A stretch of DNA of 64,000 nt from Chondrilla cf. caribensis (Eukaryota > Porifera > Demospongiae > Chondrillida > Chondrillidae), in assembly GCA_964020155.1 (NCBI GenBank), contig OZ026557.1:1-64000 (forward strand), written 5' to 3'. The first letter of the stretch is position 1, and every line of letters starts with the position of its first letter. The notes below the pieces were generated by a model. The model saw only the letters and a program-made list of their open reading frames with translations, was not told the DNA's origin and searched no databases. The position numbers and the translations under genes were made by a program. Shown in pieces: positions 25,471 through 38,071 of the stretch.

Positions 25471-28030
25471 ATCACAGGTCCAGGAGTGTGTCTGTGCACT
25501 CGGATTTGAGCTATGATGCATCACGTGCACACAGGAGAGGCCGTGGTGACAACTCAAAAAATTGACATTTTTTGGGATTGTCACCACGAGGCTTATAGCG
25601 CACTCAGGACAATCAGAATGCTTACCAAATTGTGTTGGTGAGTTAGGCATGGACACTAGGTAGCCCTTGGTGACCAGAAAAGAAATATCAAATTGCTTAG
25701 GTGATCACCCAAGGCGTAATACACGCATATATGAATCTACATACAAAGTATATACATTGGCAATAGGGGGAAATTTTGGTCGACATCAAAATGCAACTTT
25801 TTGCTATCAGAAGGTAGCTACCAGGTCCAGGAGTGTGTCTGTGCATTTGGATTTCAGCTATGATGCATCACGTACACACAGGAGAGGCCGTGGTGACAAG
25901 ACCAAAAATTGACATTTTTTGGGATTGTCACCACGAGGCTTATAGCGCACTCAGAACAATCAGAATGCTAGCGAAATTGTGTTGGTGAGTTAGGCATGGA
26001 CACTAGGTAGCCCCTGGTGACCAGCAATGAAATATCAAATTGCTTAGGTGATCACCACAAGGCGTATTACACGCATATATGAATGTACATACAAAGTATA
26101 TACATTCTATTATATGTGGCACTGGGGGGAAATTTTGGTCGACATCAAAATGCATCCTTTTTGCTATCAGAAGGTAGCTACCAGGTCCAGGAGTGTGTCT
26201 GTGCATTTGGATTTCAGCTATGATGCATCACGTGCACACAGGAGAGGCCGTGGTGACAAGACCAAAAATTGACATTTTTTGGGCTTGTCACCACGAGGCT
26301 TATAGCGCACTCAGGACAATCAGAATGCTTACCAAATTGTGTTGGTGAGTTAGGCATGGACACTAGGTAGCCCTTGGTGACCAGCAAAGAAATATCAAAT
26401 TGCTTAGGTGATCACCCAAGGCGTAATACACGCATATATAAATCTACATTCAAAGTATATACATTGGCAATAGGGGGAAATTTTGGTCGACATCAAAATG
26501 CAACTTTTTGCTATCAGAAGGTAGCTACTAGGTCCAGGAGTGTGTCTGTGCATTTGGATTTCAGCTATGATGCATCACGTGCACACAGGAGAGGCCGTGG
26601 TGACAAGACCAAAAATTGACATTTTTTGGGCTTGTCACCACGAGGCTTATAGCGCACTCAGGACAATCAGAATGCTTACCAAATTGTGTTGGTGAGTTAG
26701 GCATGGACACTAGGTAGCCCTTGGTGACCAGCAAAGAAATCTTAAATTGCTTAGGTGATCACCCAAGGCGTAATACACGCATATATGAATCTACATACAA
26801 GGTATATACATTGGCAATAGGGGGAAATTTTGGTCGACATCAAAATGCAACTTTTTGCTATCAGAAGGTAGCTACCAGGTCCAGGAGTGTGTCTGTGCAT
26901 TTGGATTTCAGCTATGATGCATCACGTGCACACAGGAGAGGCCGTGGTGACAAGACCAAAAATTGACATTTTTTGGCTTGTCACCACGAGGCTTATAGCG
27001 CACTCAGGACAATCAGAATGCTTACCAAATTGTGTTGGTGAGTTAGGCATGGACACTAGGTAGCCCTTGGTGACCAGAAAAGAAATCTTAAATTGCTTAG
27101 GTGATCACCCAAGGCGTAATACACTTATATATGAATCTACATACAAGGTATATACATTGGCAATAGGGGGAAATTTTGGTCAACATCAAAATGCAACTTT
27201 TTGCTATCAGAAGGTAGCTACCAGGTCCAGGAGTGTGTCTGTGCATTTGGATTTCAGCTATGATGCATCACGTGCACACAGGAGAGGCCGTGGTGACAAG
27301 ACAAAAAATTGACATTTTTGGGCTTGTCACCACGAGGCTTATAGCGCACTCAGGACAATCAGAATGCTTACCAAATTGTGTTGGTGAGTTAGGCATGGAC
27401 ACTAGGTAGCCCTTGGTGACCAGAAAAGAAATATCAAATTGCTTAGGTGATCACCACAAGGCGTAATACACGTATATATGAATCTACATACAAAGTATAT
27501 ACATTGGCAATAGGGGGAAATTTTGGTTGACATCAAAACGCATCTTTTTGCTATCAGAAGGTAGCTACTAGGTCCAGGAGCGTGTCTGCGCATTTGGATT
27601 TGAGCTATGATGCACCACGTGCACACAGAAGAGGCCGTGGTGACAACTCAAAAAATTGACATTTTTTTGCTTGTCACCACGAGGCTTATAGTGCACTCAG
27701 GACAATCAGAATGCTTACCAAATTGTGTTGGTGAGTTAGGCATGGACACTAGGTAGCCCTTGGTGACCAGCAAAGAAATATCAAATTGCTTAGGTGATCA
27801 CCACAAGGTGTATTACACGCATATATGAATGTACATACAAAGTATATACATTCTATTATATGTGGCACTGGGGGGAAATTTTGGTCGACATCAAAATGCA
27901 TCCTTTTTGCTATCAGAAGGTAGCTACTAGGTCCAGGAGTGTGTCTGTGCATTTGGATTTCAGCTATGATGCATCACGTGCACACAGGAGAGGCCGTGGT
28001 GACAAGACCAAAAATTGACATTTTTTGGGA
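25471..28030. repeat. 351-bp monomer array, second block
   Basis: About seven monomers lie in the same orientation as the first array. Several match specific monomers there: the monomers near 25,980-27,300 share diagnostic variants (for example GTAGCCCCTGGTGACCAGCA) with those near 15,270-16,250. This indicates a block duplication and not independent amplification. The array stops abruptly at TTTTTTGGGATGAGCTATGC, where it joins the 188-bp satellite. Confidence 0.92.
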
Positions 28031-28905
28031 TGAGCTATGCAAATTGTTTCAGAAGTTAGCTCACATCCCCAGCTAGGTCTGTATAATATATCAAGTTGAC
28101 ACGCCCCTTCTCCAATGACCTATACAAAAAGGTGCTTAGCGTTTTCTCTCATATACTCTCCCATACATTGAAAAAATATTAAGCACCTTCCAATGTAGCT
28201 GGGGTTACGAGTCACCTATTGAGATGGGAATTGTTTCAGAAGTTAGCTCACATCCCCAGCTAGGTCTGTATAATATATCAAGTTGACACGCCCCTTCTCC
28301 CATCAGCTATGCAAAAAGGTGCTTAGCGTTTTATCTCATATACTCTCCCATACATTGAAAAAATATTAAGCACCTTCCAATGTAGCTGGGGTTACGAGTC
28401 ACCTATTGAGATGGGAATTGTTTCAGAAGTTAGCTCACATCCCCAGCTAGGTCTCCTGAAAATATTAAGTTGTCACGCCCCTTCTCCCATCAGCTATGCA
28501 AAAACGTGCTTAGCGTTTTATCTCATATACTCTCCCATACATTGAAAAAATATTAAGCACCTTCCAATGTAGCTGGGGTTACGGGTCACCTATTGAGATG
28601 GGAATTGTTTCAGAAGTTAGCACACGTCCCCAGCTAGGTCTGTCTGAAATATCAAGTTGACACGCCCCCTCCCCAATGAGCTATGCAAAAAGGTGCTTAG
28701 CGTTTTCTCTCCTATACTCTCCCATACATTGAAAAAATATTAAGCACCTTCCAATGTAGCTGGGGTTACGGGTCACCTATTGAGATGGGAATTGTTTCAG
28801 AAGTTAGCTCACGTCCCCAGCTAGGTCTGTCTAAAATATTAGGTTGACACGCCCCTTCTCCCATGAGATATGCAAAAAGGTGCTTAAAGTTTTCTCTCCT
28901 ATGCT
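28031..28905. repeat. 188-bp satellite, copy block 2
   Basis: About 4.7 units of the same satellite as at 21,966-23,205 are present, with the same landmarks and the same internal inverted repeat. The first unit is truncated at its 5' side, at the junction with the 351-bp array. Confidence 0.92.
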
Positions 28906-29780
28906 TAGGTGATCACCACAAGGCATAATACACTTATATATGAATCGAAATACAAAGTATATACATTGGCAATAGGGGGAAATTTTGGTCGACATCAAAA
29001 TGCATCTTTTTACTATCAGAAGATAACTACCAGGTCCAGGAGTGTGTCTGTGCATTCGGATTTGAGCTATGATGCATCACGTGCACACAGGAGAGGCCGT
29101 GGTAACAACTCAAAAAATTGACATTTTTGCTTGTCACCACGAGGCTTATAGCGCACTCAGGACAATCTCAATTCTTCCCAAATTGTGTTGGTGAGTTTAG
29201 CATGGACACTGGCTAGACCTTGGTGACCAGCAAAGAAATGTCCAATTGCTCAGGTCATCACCACAAGGCACATTACACTTTTATACGTACAAAAGTATAT
29301 ACATTTTATTATATGTGGTATATGGGCACTGGGGAGAATATTTGGTCAACATTAAAATGCATCTTTCTTGTTATCAGAAGGACCGTACTAGGTCCAGGAG
29401 TGTGTCTGTGCATTCGTATTAGAACTATGATGCATTACGTGCACACAGGAGAGGTCGTGGTGACAAGCCAAAACAATGACATTTTTTTACTTGTCACCAC
29501 GAGGCTTATAGCGCACTCAGGACAATCTCAATTCTTCCCAAAATGTGTTGGTGAGTTTAGCACGGACACTGGCTAGCCCTTGGTGACCAGCAAAGAATTG
29601 TCCAATTGCTCAGGTCATCACAACAAGGCATATTACACTTATAAACATACAAAAGAACATACATTTTATTATATGTGGCATATGGGCAGTGGGGAGAATT
29701 TTTGGTCGACATCAAAATGCATCTTTCTGTTATCAGAAGGACTGTACTAGGTCAAGGAGTGTGTCTGTGCATTCGTATTT
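28906..29780. repeat. Diverged 351-bp monomers
   Basis: About two and a half monomers are clearly related to the main array but much more diverged, for example CTTGGTGACCAGCAAAGAAATGTCC and TTTATTATATGTGGTATATGGGC-type sequence. The hairpin arms GGTGACAAG and CTTGTCACC are partly kept. This seems to be an older part of the family that escaped homogenisation. Confidence 0.85.
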
Positions 29781-31117
29781 CTCAAACTACCTGAAAAGAT
29801 GGCCATGATGGTGTCAGAGGGAAAGGGGGGTCACTGACACCTATGTCACCGGTGGGAAATACAAAATGGCGTGTGCCGGTCGACGAGATACGTACCTAAA
29901 TACCTGACCCATTGTAGCATAATGCAGTGTGCTAGATTTGGTATACATAATATAACTTATTGTGTTGACATTGTGATAATAGATTATTGTAAAACAGGTA
30001 CTGGCAATAGTTCTATTTTGATGTGTGTGTTTGCAGTGCTACACAGAACTATTAATTTTGCATGTGGAGGTCTGTCTTGTTTCCCACCAGAACAAGTGGT
30101 ACTCTGAGAGCAGATGTAATACTTGAGTATGATAATCACAGTGGATCACATAATGATGCACTCACTGGTTACTACCGATCATGTCCAGTATCTTGTCATG
30201 AATGATCTTCACTACTTCAAAACTGAACACAAAGCAAGTGAACATATTCTATCAGTTAATATACCTCAACCCATACCCTACACAACCACACCTCGAAGAT
30301 GCAATTTGGTAATATCTTCTCTTTGCAGAGGAATACTGCTATGTCCCTTACAGTGTTCGCGCATTCTCCGACGAAGTTTCTATCACAGGAAAGCAATAAT
30401 GCATATACAGTCTGGAATGTAGGAAAACTTTACATACCCTCGGGTTTTATAGTATGAAACAGAAGACTTTATAAAGCTCCCTTGCCGTAGCTACGAGCTA
30501 CGTAGCTCCACCATCTTCGAGTATATTCGAATTTAGGAAATACTGCAACATCATATAATATGCATTCCTACGCGTAACTACTACAGTGAATTTATATTAT
30601 TTCTATTGTGCGAACAAAATGGCCGATTTCAAAACGCCGACAATTAGGATTTGGGCTAGAATTTGAGCGCAAAGACTTCAACGAGCTTTAAATCTTCACC
30701 GAAGGTTCTTCTAAACCTATTAGAGACGATCAAGTGATTCGAGTGCCTGTGGGTGGCCTATTCTCCGAATTGAACATTGAGGGCAACTTTAAATAGCGCA
30801 GATAATAATAATAAAATAGATAGGTCACGGTGGCGGGGTGGTCAGGTGACACGACTCTAGGCTCCAGGTCGCGGGTTCGAATCCTCAAAAGGACGGTTTT
30901 TTTCTCTGAAAAAAAATAGCTCACTTCCTGGTGGTCAGTCGCATACTCTCTACAAAGAACCGTAGGGGGGAGCTTTGGGACTCGCGGCTGACCTCCCAGC
31001 TAGAATAGTGTCTTCTGCATTCGTGGAATGACGCAAGTACGCAGTCTCTGTGGAAAGTCCCTGTAAAGCTCTACATATATAGGTGTCTTTGACCCTGAGT
31101 GGGTGACTTTTTTATTG
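29781..31117. repeat. Segmental duplication, copy 2
   Basis: This is the second copy of 23372-24712. Differences include CAACCACACC for CAAACACACC near 30,285 and a shorter A run near 30,455. The flank on the left is again a 351-bp-type fragment. The right break falls at TTTTTTATT, exactly at the 3' end of the SINE-like element, so the element may have marked the duplication boundary. Confidence 0.85.
30824..31117 (+). mobile_element. tRNA-derived SINE-like element, copy 2
   Basis: This copy corresponds to the element at 24415-24712, with its B box GGTTCGAATCC at 30874-30884. It arose together with the segmental duplication and was not a separate insertion, since the flanking sequence is also duplicated on the left. 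Confidence 0.65.
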
Positions 31118-31383
31118 ATCATGGATCCTAGAATTTTACAGATACATAACAATAAGGCTTGCCTTCTATGTCCATTCTAGCTTTTTTCCCACTACTCAGT
31201 AGTTGTTGGAGTATTTATGATATGACAGCAGTAAATTCTGTAATAATAATTTGTAGTATATCCTATTTACAATTATTGCTTAAACTAATAAGGAGCTGAT
31301 AAGCAATTCCAGCTGTACTAATCTCTGCAAAAATTCAACAGTCATAGTATTTGGGTGTTTGTCATCATTCTTTCATAATATCA

Positions 31384-31482
31384 GGTTTAGAAAGTGTGGT
31401 AATAGGACCAGAATTTGATCCAATTGCCCTAACCCGAAGTAGAGAATTGGATTCTGGTCCTAATTACCACACTTTCTAAACC
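31384..31482. repeat. Fold-back inverted repeat
   Basis: The left arm 31384-31414 and right arm 31451-31482 are reverse complements except for a single extra base. They begin with GGTTTAGAAAGTGTGGTAAT and its complement. The loop is 36 nt and includes GCCCTAACCC. Confidence 0.88.
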
Positions 31483-31724
31483 ATGTCGATTTTGAGCCAG
31501 GCATACAGCAGGTACACTATTGCAATGAGCACATCATAACCATCCAAATATCGGCAGGATGTAGTAGCGCAAAGCCTTGGAACACAATAACCTACACTGC
31601 TGATATGGGATGGCTATGCTGAATACAGTCTCAAATAATTATGGTCGACTGGACCTAAACGTATGGTGGGATATTGATCCGACTCATTTGGCCACGAAGC
31701 TGCCAGAATCCAATTCTCTACTTC
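31436..31724. mobile_element. Possible MITE-like element with 22-bp terminal inverted repeats
   Basis: A 22-bp sequence starting GAAGTAGAGAATTGG (31436-31457) is found as its exact reverse complement at 31703-31724. The 289-bp span with perfect ends resembles a miniature inverted-repeat element. I see no convincing target-site duplication, and the left arm overlaps the fold-back, so this is tentative. Confidence 0.35.
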
Positions 31725-31856
31725 GCCGGAAAAAGACTATTGTGAAAATTAATATAAAATGAATAGTGGCAACGTTAGTATACAGTGTATATTATACTGT
31801 ACGTGTTGTCATCATTCGCGTTTCGATAATATTATACACGTGTAAGATTGGATAAA

Positions 31857-34800
31857 ATGGCGGACTTAGACTGGGCCGAGGAAGCTGACAAATTGGACAA
31901 ACCAATGGATCAAATGAAGGTAGTCTCTGATTCACAGCCAGAAGCCGATAAAAGCGTGTCTCCGGCTGAAGCTTCTCTGTTTAATAAAATTCTCCATGCT
32001 AAACTGATCGAGACCAAGTCGAACTTAGAGATCCAGCGCGCTGATCCTTCCTCGCCGCTGTACTCCGTGAAGAGTTTTGAAGATCTCAGATTGTGAGTTG
32101 TTCAGTCCTAATTCCTTTTAGCGTATTTCCATTTAATCCTCTCCTCGACTATGCTATGTGGTCGTCACCTCAACCGCACTCTGCTAACCCTACCCCAGGG
32201 GGGTTGAGTAAAGTCCAGTCAATGGTAAAGCATTGCTATTGCTAAGAAATACATAGTATATCTGTGGTCTCTTTCAGACGAAAAGAGCTCTTGGAAGGTG
32301 TGTATGGAATGGGGTTCAACAAACCTTCGAAAATTCAAGAAGTCGCACTCCCCATATTAGTGGCTGATCCGTGAGTTGACAGAAGAAATGTACATTCGAT
32401 GAGTAGAGATAAGTGGTCCCTGGTGAAGTAGAGATGAGTGGTCCCTGGTGAAGTAGAGATGAGCGGTCCCTGGTGAAGTAGAGATAAGCGGTCCCTGGTG
32501 AAGTAGAGATGAGTGGTCCCTGGTGAAGTAGAGATAAGTGGTCCCTGGTGAAGTAGAGATGAGTGGTCCCTTGTGAAGTAGAGATGAGTGGTCCCTGGTG
32601 AAGTAGAGATGAGTGGTCCCTGGTGAAGTAGAGATGAGTGGTCCCTGGTGAAGTAAAGATGAGTGGTCCCTGGTGAAGTAGAGATGAGTGGTCCCTGGTG
32701 AAGTAGAGATGAGTGGTCCCTGGTGAAGTAGAGATAAGCGGTCCCTGGTGAAGTAGAGATGAGCGGTCCCTGGTGAAGTAGAGATGAGCGGTCCCTGGTG
32801 AAGTAGAGATGAGCGGTCCCTGGTGAAGTAGAGATGAGCGGTCCCTGGTGAAGTAGAGATGAGCGGTCCCTGGTGAAGTAGAGATGAGTGGTCCCTGGTG
32901 AAGTAGAGATGAGTGGTCCCTGGTGAAGTAGAGATGAGTGGTCCCTGGTGAAGTAGAGATGAGTGGTCCCTGGTGAAGTAGAGATGAGTGGTCCCTGGTG
33001 AAGTAGAGATGAGTGGTCCCTGGTGAAGTAGAGATGAGTGGTCCCTGGTGAAGTAGAGATGAGTGGTCCCTGGTGAAGTAGAGATGAGTGGTCCCTGGTG
33101 AAGTAGAGATGAGTGGTCCCTGGTGAAGTAGAGATGAGTGGTCCCTGGTGAAGTAGAGATAAGCGGTCCCTGGTGAAGTAGAGATGAGCGGTCCCTGGTG
33201 AAGTAGAGATGAGCGGTCCCTGGTGAAGTAGAGATGAGCGGTCCCTGGTGAAGTAGAGATGAGTGGTCCCTGGTGAAGTAGAGATGAGTGGTCCCTGGTG
33301 AAGTAGAGATGAGTGGTCCCTTGTGAAGTAGAGATAAGTGGTCCCTGGTGAAGTAGAGATAAGTGGTCCCTGGTGAAGTAGAGATAAGTGGTCCCTGGTG
33401 AAGTAGAGATGAGTGGTCCCTGGTGAAGTAGAGATAAGTGGTCCCTGGTGAAGTAGAGATGAGTGGTCCCTGGTGAAGTAGAGATGAGTGGTCCCTGGTG
33501 AAGTAGAGATGAGTGGTCCCTGGTGAAGTAGAGATGAGTGGTCCCTGGTGAAGTAGAGATGAGTGGTCCCTGGTGAAGTAGAGATGAGTGGTCCCTGGTG
33601 AAGTACTTCCTTTTGTGCTTGTCTTAGTCCGCAGAACCTCATAGCTCAATCTCAAAGTGGAACAGGAAAGACAGCTGCTTTCGTTCTTTCAATGTTAACA
33701 CGAGTAGACCCCAGCAAGAAATACCCCCAGGTGAAGCTGACAATACTGTAACTCCATTCCAAAGTATATCTTAGGACTTGTGTTGGTTTGTGTACTTCTC
33801 TTTCTACATTAGGTTGTTTGTCTTTCTCCTACATTTGATCTTGCTCAACAAACAGGTAAAGTGGTCGAACAAATGGGGAAGTTTCTGGTGGATGTGAAGA
33901 TGATTTATGCTGTCAAAGGGAAACGATGTGAGCACAATGAATCTGTACTTCCGTCACCACTTGTACCCAGCCCTATCACGGCTTGGGTTAGGGTTAACTT
34001 GGGTGTCTTTATAGTAGCCACTGGCTATTGGTTCCCCAGTATAATGAAGATTACCTAACCTAACCTGGACCTACTCTGAATGTGTTGTGCAGTTTGTGCT
34101 AATTATTAAAAGCAGTGTTGTACATATTCACTAGTCGTAAGCGGCTGTATCTCTCCATTGTGCAGTGGAGCGTGGTCAAGGATTGACTGAGCAGATCATC
34201 ATTGGAACTCCTGGTACCGTTATGGATTGGGTGCTCAAAGTGAGGGCTTTTGATCCCAATAAAATTGTCCTCTTTGTTCTCGACGAAGCAGACGTTATGA
34301 TTGATACTCAAGGACATCAAGACCAGACACTCAGGATACACAAGTGAGCTAGCCCTGTCCCTTCTACGAGGAGACCACGCCAATAGAAGGTCTTCTTTCT
34401 AATAGTGTGTGCATTTGGTTTTACACTTGCCTTCATCTTGTTAGTGTTTTAAACAAAGAATGTCAGAAAGCTCTTTTCTCTGCTACATACGATGATAATG
34501 TCATGAACTTTGCCAAGAAGATCATACCCGATCCCGTCATACTGCGTCTGAAGAAAGAGGAGCTATCACTGGACAATATTAAGCAATTTTATGTTCGTTG
34601 TCAAAATGAAGATGACAAGTTTAAAGCTCTTGCAAACATTTATGGCACCATCAGCGTTGGACAAGCTATGGTCTTCTGTCATGTGAGCTGAGCTGCTAGT
34701 GATTGTGTACCATTTCCTGTCTATTGTGATCACAGCTGTACCTGTCTATTCTGATCCCAGCTGTACCTGTCTATTCTGATCCCAGCTGTACCTGTCTATT

Positions 34801-35644
34801 CTGATCCCAGCTGTACCTGTCTATTCTGATCCCAGCTGTACCTGTCTATTCTGATCCCAGCTGTACCTGTCTATTCCGATCCCAGCTGTACCTGTCTATT
34901 CTGATCCCAGCTGTACCTGTCTATTCTGATCCCAGCTGTACCTGTCTATTCTGATCACAGCTGTACCTGTCTATTCTGATCACAGCTGTACCTGTCTATT
35001 CTGATCACAGCTGTACCTGTCTATTCTGATCACAGCTGTACCTGTCTATTCTGATCACAGCTGTACCTGTCTCTTAGCAATCGCCTACCAGTCCATTAGC
35101 AGTCCACTACCAGTCCCCTAGCCACCCCCTGGCTGAACCATAGTCTTTCCTAGGTGTACTCCAACTATGCTATAGAAAGTACGTATCGTTTTTGAGTTGA
35201 TTGTTGCTCTTTCAACAGACACGAAAGTCAGCCAACACACTAGCAGCCAAGCTGGTTAAGGAAGGCCATGCAGTGGGACTGCTGACTGGAGAGATGGAGA
35301 CTGCACAGCGTGTGGCAGTGTTGGATCGGTTCAGGCATGGTAGAGAGAAGATCCTCATCACCACCAATGTCATGGCTCGTGGGATAGATGTGGAGCAGGT
35401 GACTGTTGTAGTCAACTATGACTTACCTTTTGATGTCATCGCTAGAAAACCAGATTATGAGACCTATCTTCATCGAATTGGAAGAACTGGACGATTTGGT
35501 AAAGTTGGGTTGGCCATCAATCTCATTGATGGTCCACGATCGTTTCAGAACATGAAAAAAATTGAGGAATACTTTGGAAGGAAGATTGAGGAGTTGTGTA
35601 CAGATGACCCAGATGCTATAGAACAAGCAGTTGGTGACAACTAA
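31857..35644 (+). CDS. DDX19: DEAD-box RNA helicase DDX19 / Dbp5
   Basis: This is an mRNA-export helicase that removes export factors from mRNPs at the cytoplasmic face of the nuclear pore. Exons are 31857-32092, 32278-32370, 33628-33730, 33813-33927, 34166-34343, 34445-34682 and 35219-35644. All introns are GT-AG and the joined frame closes at 462 aa, close to the 479 aa of human DDX19B. Visible motifs are the Q-motif region NKPSKIQE, Walker A QSGTGKT (about residue 118), TPGT (197-200), DEAD (222-225), SAT (254-256) and HRIGRTGR (406-413). The phrase [11 protein letters not shown] follows motif IV as in the family. The start is the ATG in AAAATGGCGGAC; an upstream in-frame TTG is ignored. 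Introns 2 and 6 are swollen by 25-bp minisatellites. No clear AATAAA follows the stop. Confidence 0.96.
32408..33605. repeat. 25-bp minisatellite in DDX19 intron 2, about 48 copies
   Basis: The unit contains GGTCCCTGGTGAAGTAGAGA and varies mainly at GAGTG/GAGCG/AAGTG. It makes up almost all of a 1257-bp intron. Because 25 is not a multiple of three, several frames on the minus strand stay open for more than 430 codons with a 25-residue period; these are not genes. Confidence 0.95.
34715..35070. repeat. 25-bp minisatellite in DDX19 intron 6, about 14 copies
   Basis: The unit contains CAGCTGTACCTGTCTATTCT. Copies differ at GATCCCAG versus GATCACAG, arranged as a run of the first type followed by a run of the second. 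Confidence 0.93.
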
Positions 35645-35972
35645 CTCGCTGCCCATTTAGCTCATGACCACGCCTGTCTCAACACTCCGTATATTATGCC
35701 TGCAACTTTGTACCACTTTCCGTTCATTAACCTGAATTCGTGTGATTGTCGTATATTTACGTATAATAATATCTCTAATCGCTTTCCATCTTCGAGACAC
35801 AGGGAGACTTCACTTGCTTTTTTGTTGGAAACGGCCTTGTCGGGAATGGTCCTTCTTGTCTATTATGTGTAGGAGTATATTGTCAGTCTTAGTTTGTATT
35901 TTGGAGACAGTCTTAGGAGATTATACAAGTTTGGCGCGTCCCAGCTAAGGCCTACTGTTTTCAGACGTAGTC

Positions 35973-36278
35973 ATGTCGAATGACCAGAAAGAATCTGTCT
36001 CTGAAACCGTCCGAACCGACCAGGAGTTCGATGTAAGCGCATAATATGACGGTTCAAACGTTCCTTATTCTCTATCAGTCGTATCTGTTCCGTTCTCAGT
36101 ATCAAGTGGGGTACCAATTGAGCTGGTTGAAGCTCTGTCTGGTTCTCCCGTTTGCACTTTTGCCCATACCAGTGGGACTGCTTTTGGGCTACTGGTTCAG
36201 GCATTTCGCTTTGCGCTTAGTAGCGTGGAAGGTTTCCTTGCAGAAAGCTCAATTTGTAGTTGTCAAAGTAAGCTTTGA

Positions 36279-36344
<66 letters not shown>

Positions 36345-36801
36345 TAGTGGTGATTATATTACCATACTGCTCCAGGACTTAGATGGGAAACATCGTGTTG
36401 AGATTGTTAGATCTGCCCGTACACTGGGCGGTGACAACACCTCGGACAAGTCTGAGGATAGCTGTGATGAGTCAGTTGGGATCCTGCCAAGGCACCTCAC
36501 GGTTCGCTATTTTGAGCATCGCTACATTCGGTACTTTTACAGCGAAGACCTGCAGAGATTCTTGAGGTTGCAGCAGTTGGAGTATGGCCAGACCTTTGAT
36601 GACCTCCATGCTATGTCTAAAGGGCTGAGTTCAGATGAACAGGAAAGACTGTGAGTGACTGTCAATAAACTACATAGGCTGGACTTTATAAATCCATTGG
36701 TTAACTTTGATGGTCTTATTTAGATTCGTATTGAATGGAAAGAACTTGATCGATGTTCCAGTGAAGCCAATCTATGCATTGTTTGTTGATGAGGTGTGTC
36801 T

Positions 36802-36848
<47 letters not shown>

Positions 36849-37942
36849 GGTGGGTGTGGGTGGGTGTGGTATTGTAGCTAACTAATGCTAAAACTAGAAT
36901 TGCCCATAATTTGAACTAAAATTCAAAGTAATTGTATTATGCTCCTTCAGAAATAACTCTACTATTATTTCTGCTTGGAATGATCGAATTGATATTGACC
37001 CAACGTACCAAGATACAATATCTAAAGCTAAGATTCATCAATGCTGTAATCATCGAATAATAGCTGACACTGGAACTAAGAAACTTAGCAATTTTACAAC
37101 AATCAATGAAAATAATTTATCATATTAAAATAAAATGTGTGTCTGTGGGGTGTGTCTGTGGGGATTACTGTGGGGTGTGTGTCTGTGGGGTGTGGTGTAC
37201 ATATTGTATATGCTTACGTATATCCGAGGCCTAGTCTTCCATGTCTCTCCATGATCTTTGATCTGCCTCTTTAGGTTCTCCATCCATTTTACGTCTTTGA
37301 GTTTGTCACTGTTGCCTTCTGGATGGCTGACCAATACTACTACTATTCCGGCTGTATCATCCTGATCCAGATCATCTCCATCACCATCAGTCTCATCCAG
37401 ACCAGAAGGGTGGGTGTGAACAACCGTGTGAACAATAGTGAAACCTGCTGTCATCTTACCACTCCCTATCATCACACCACACCCACTATCATCACACCAC
37501 ACCCACTATCATCACACCACACCCACTGTCATCACACCACACCCACTGTCATCACACCACACCAAGCATCATCACCTTTCACCATGTTCACAGGAAGCAA
37601 AGCAACTCCACGATATGGTTGTGTTCTCAAATGTTGTAACCGTTATTAGAAATGGCCGTGGTGAGTATACTCCTGTACACACACACATACTAACCTGCAT
37701 ACAGTCAGAGTACATACGTATGTACTAACCCTCACACATACACAGGCTGGGCATGTTGACTCTGTCTTGAGGAGGCTTTGTTCCTACTTTATTGTCTCAG
37801 AGATCCAAGGAGTGTCCAGTGTGGACCTTGTTCCCGGTGATGTGATTGTAGTGCCTCAGAACGGACTGAAGATGCCCTGTGATGCTGTCCTGGTGTCTGG
37901 GACTGCTATTGTTAACGAGAGCATGTTGACAGGTAATCTGTG

Positions 37943-37993
<51 letters not shown>

Positions 37994-38026
37994 CTGTGTG
38001 TGTGTGCCTGTGTGTGTGCCTGTGTG

Positions 38027-38071
<45 letters not shown>

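Larger units (their letters stand above)
31118..31856. other. Intergenic spacer upstream of DDX19 with nested inverted repeats
   Basis: This stretch contains no gene. It marks the change from subtelomeric to ordinary gene sequence. It holds the fold-back at 31384-31482 and a 22-bp inverted pair at 31436-31457 and 31703-31724. The last 100 bp before the DDX19 start codon are AT-rich and must contain its promoter, but I cannot identify a specific element. Confidence 0.6.

Noticed and set aside
4039..29576. Dozens of 60-118 codon frames on both strands of the 351-bp arrays
   Set aside because: Monomers differ by non-triplet indels that break the frames in many copies, and the frames resemble no known protein.
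32335..33655. Two overlapping minus-strand frames of more than 430 codons
   Set aside because: They read a 25-bp minisatellite inside a DDX19 intron, where all units are nearly the same and the peptide simply repeats every 25 residues.
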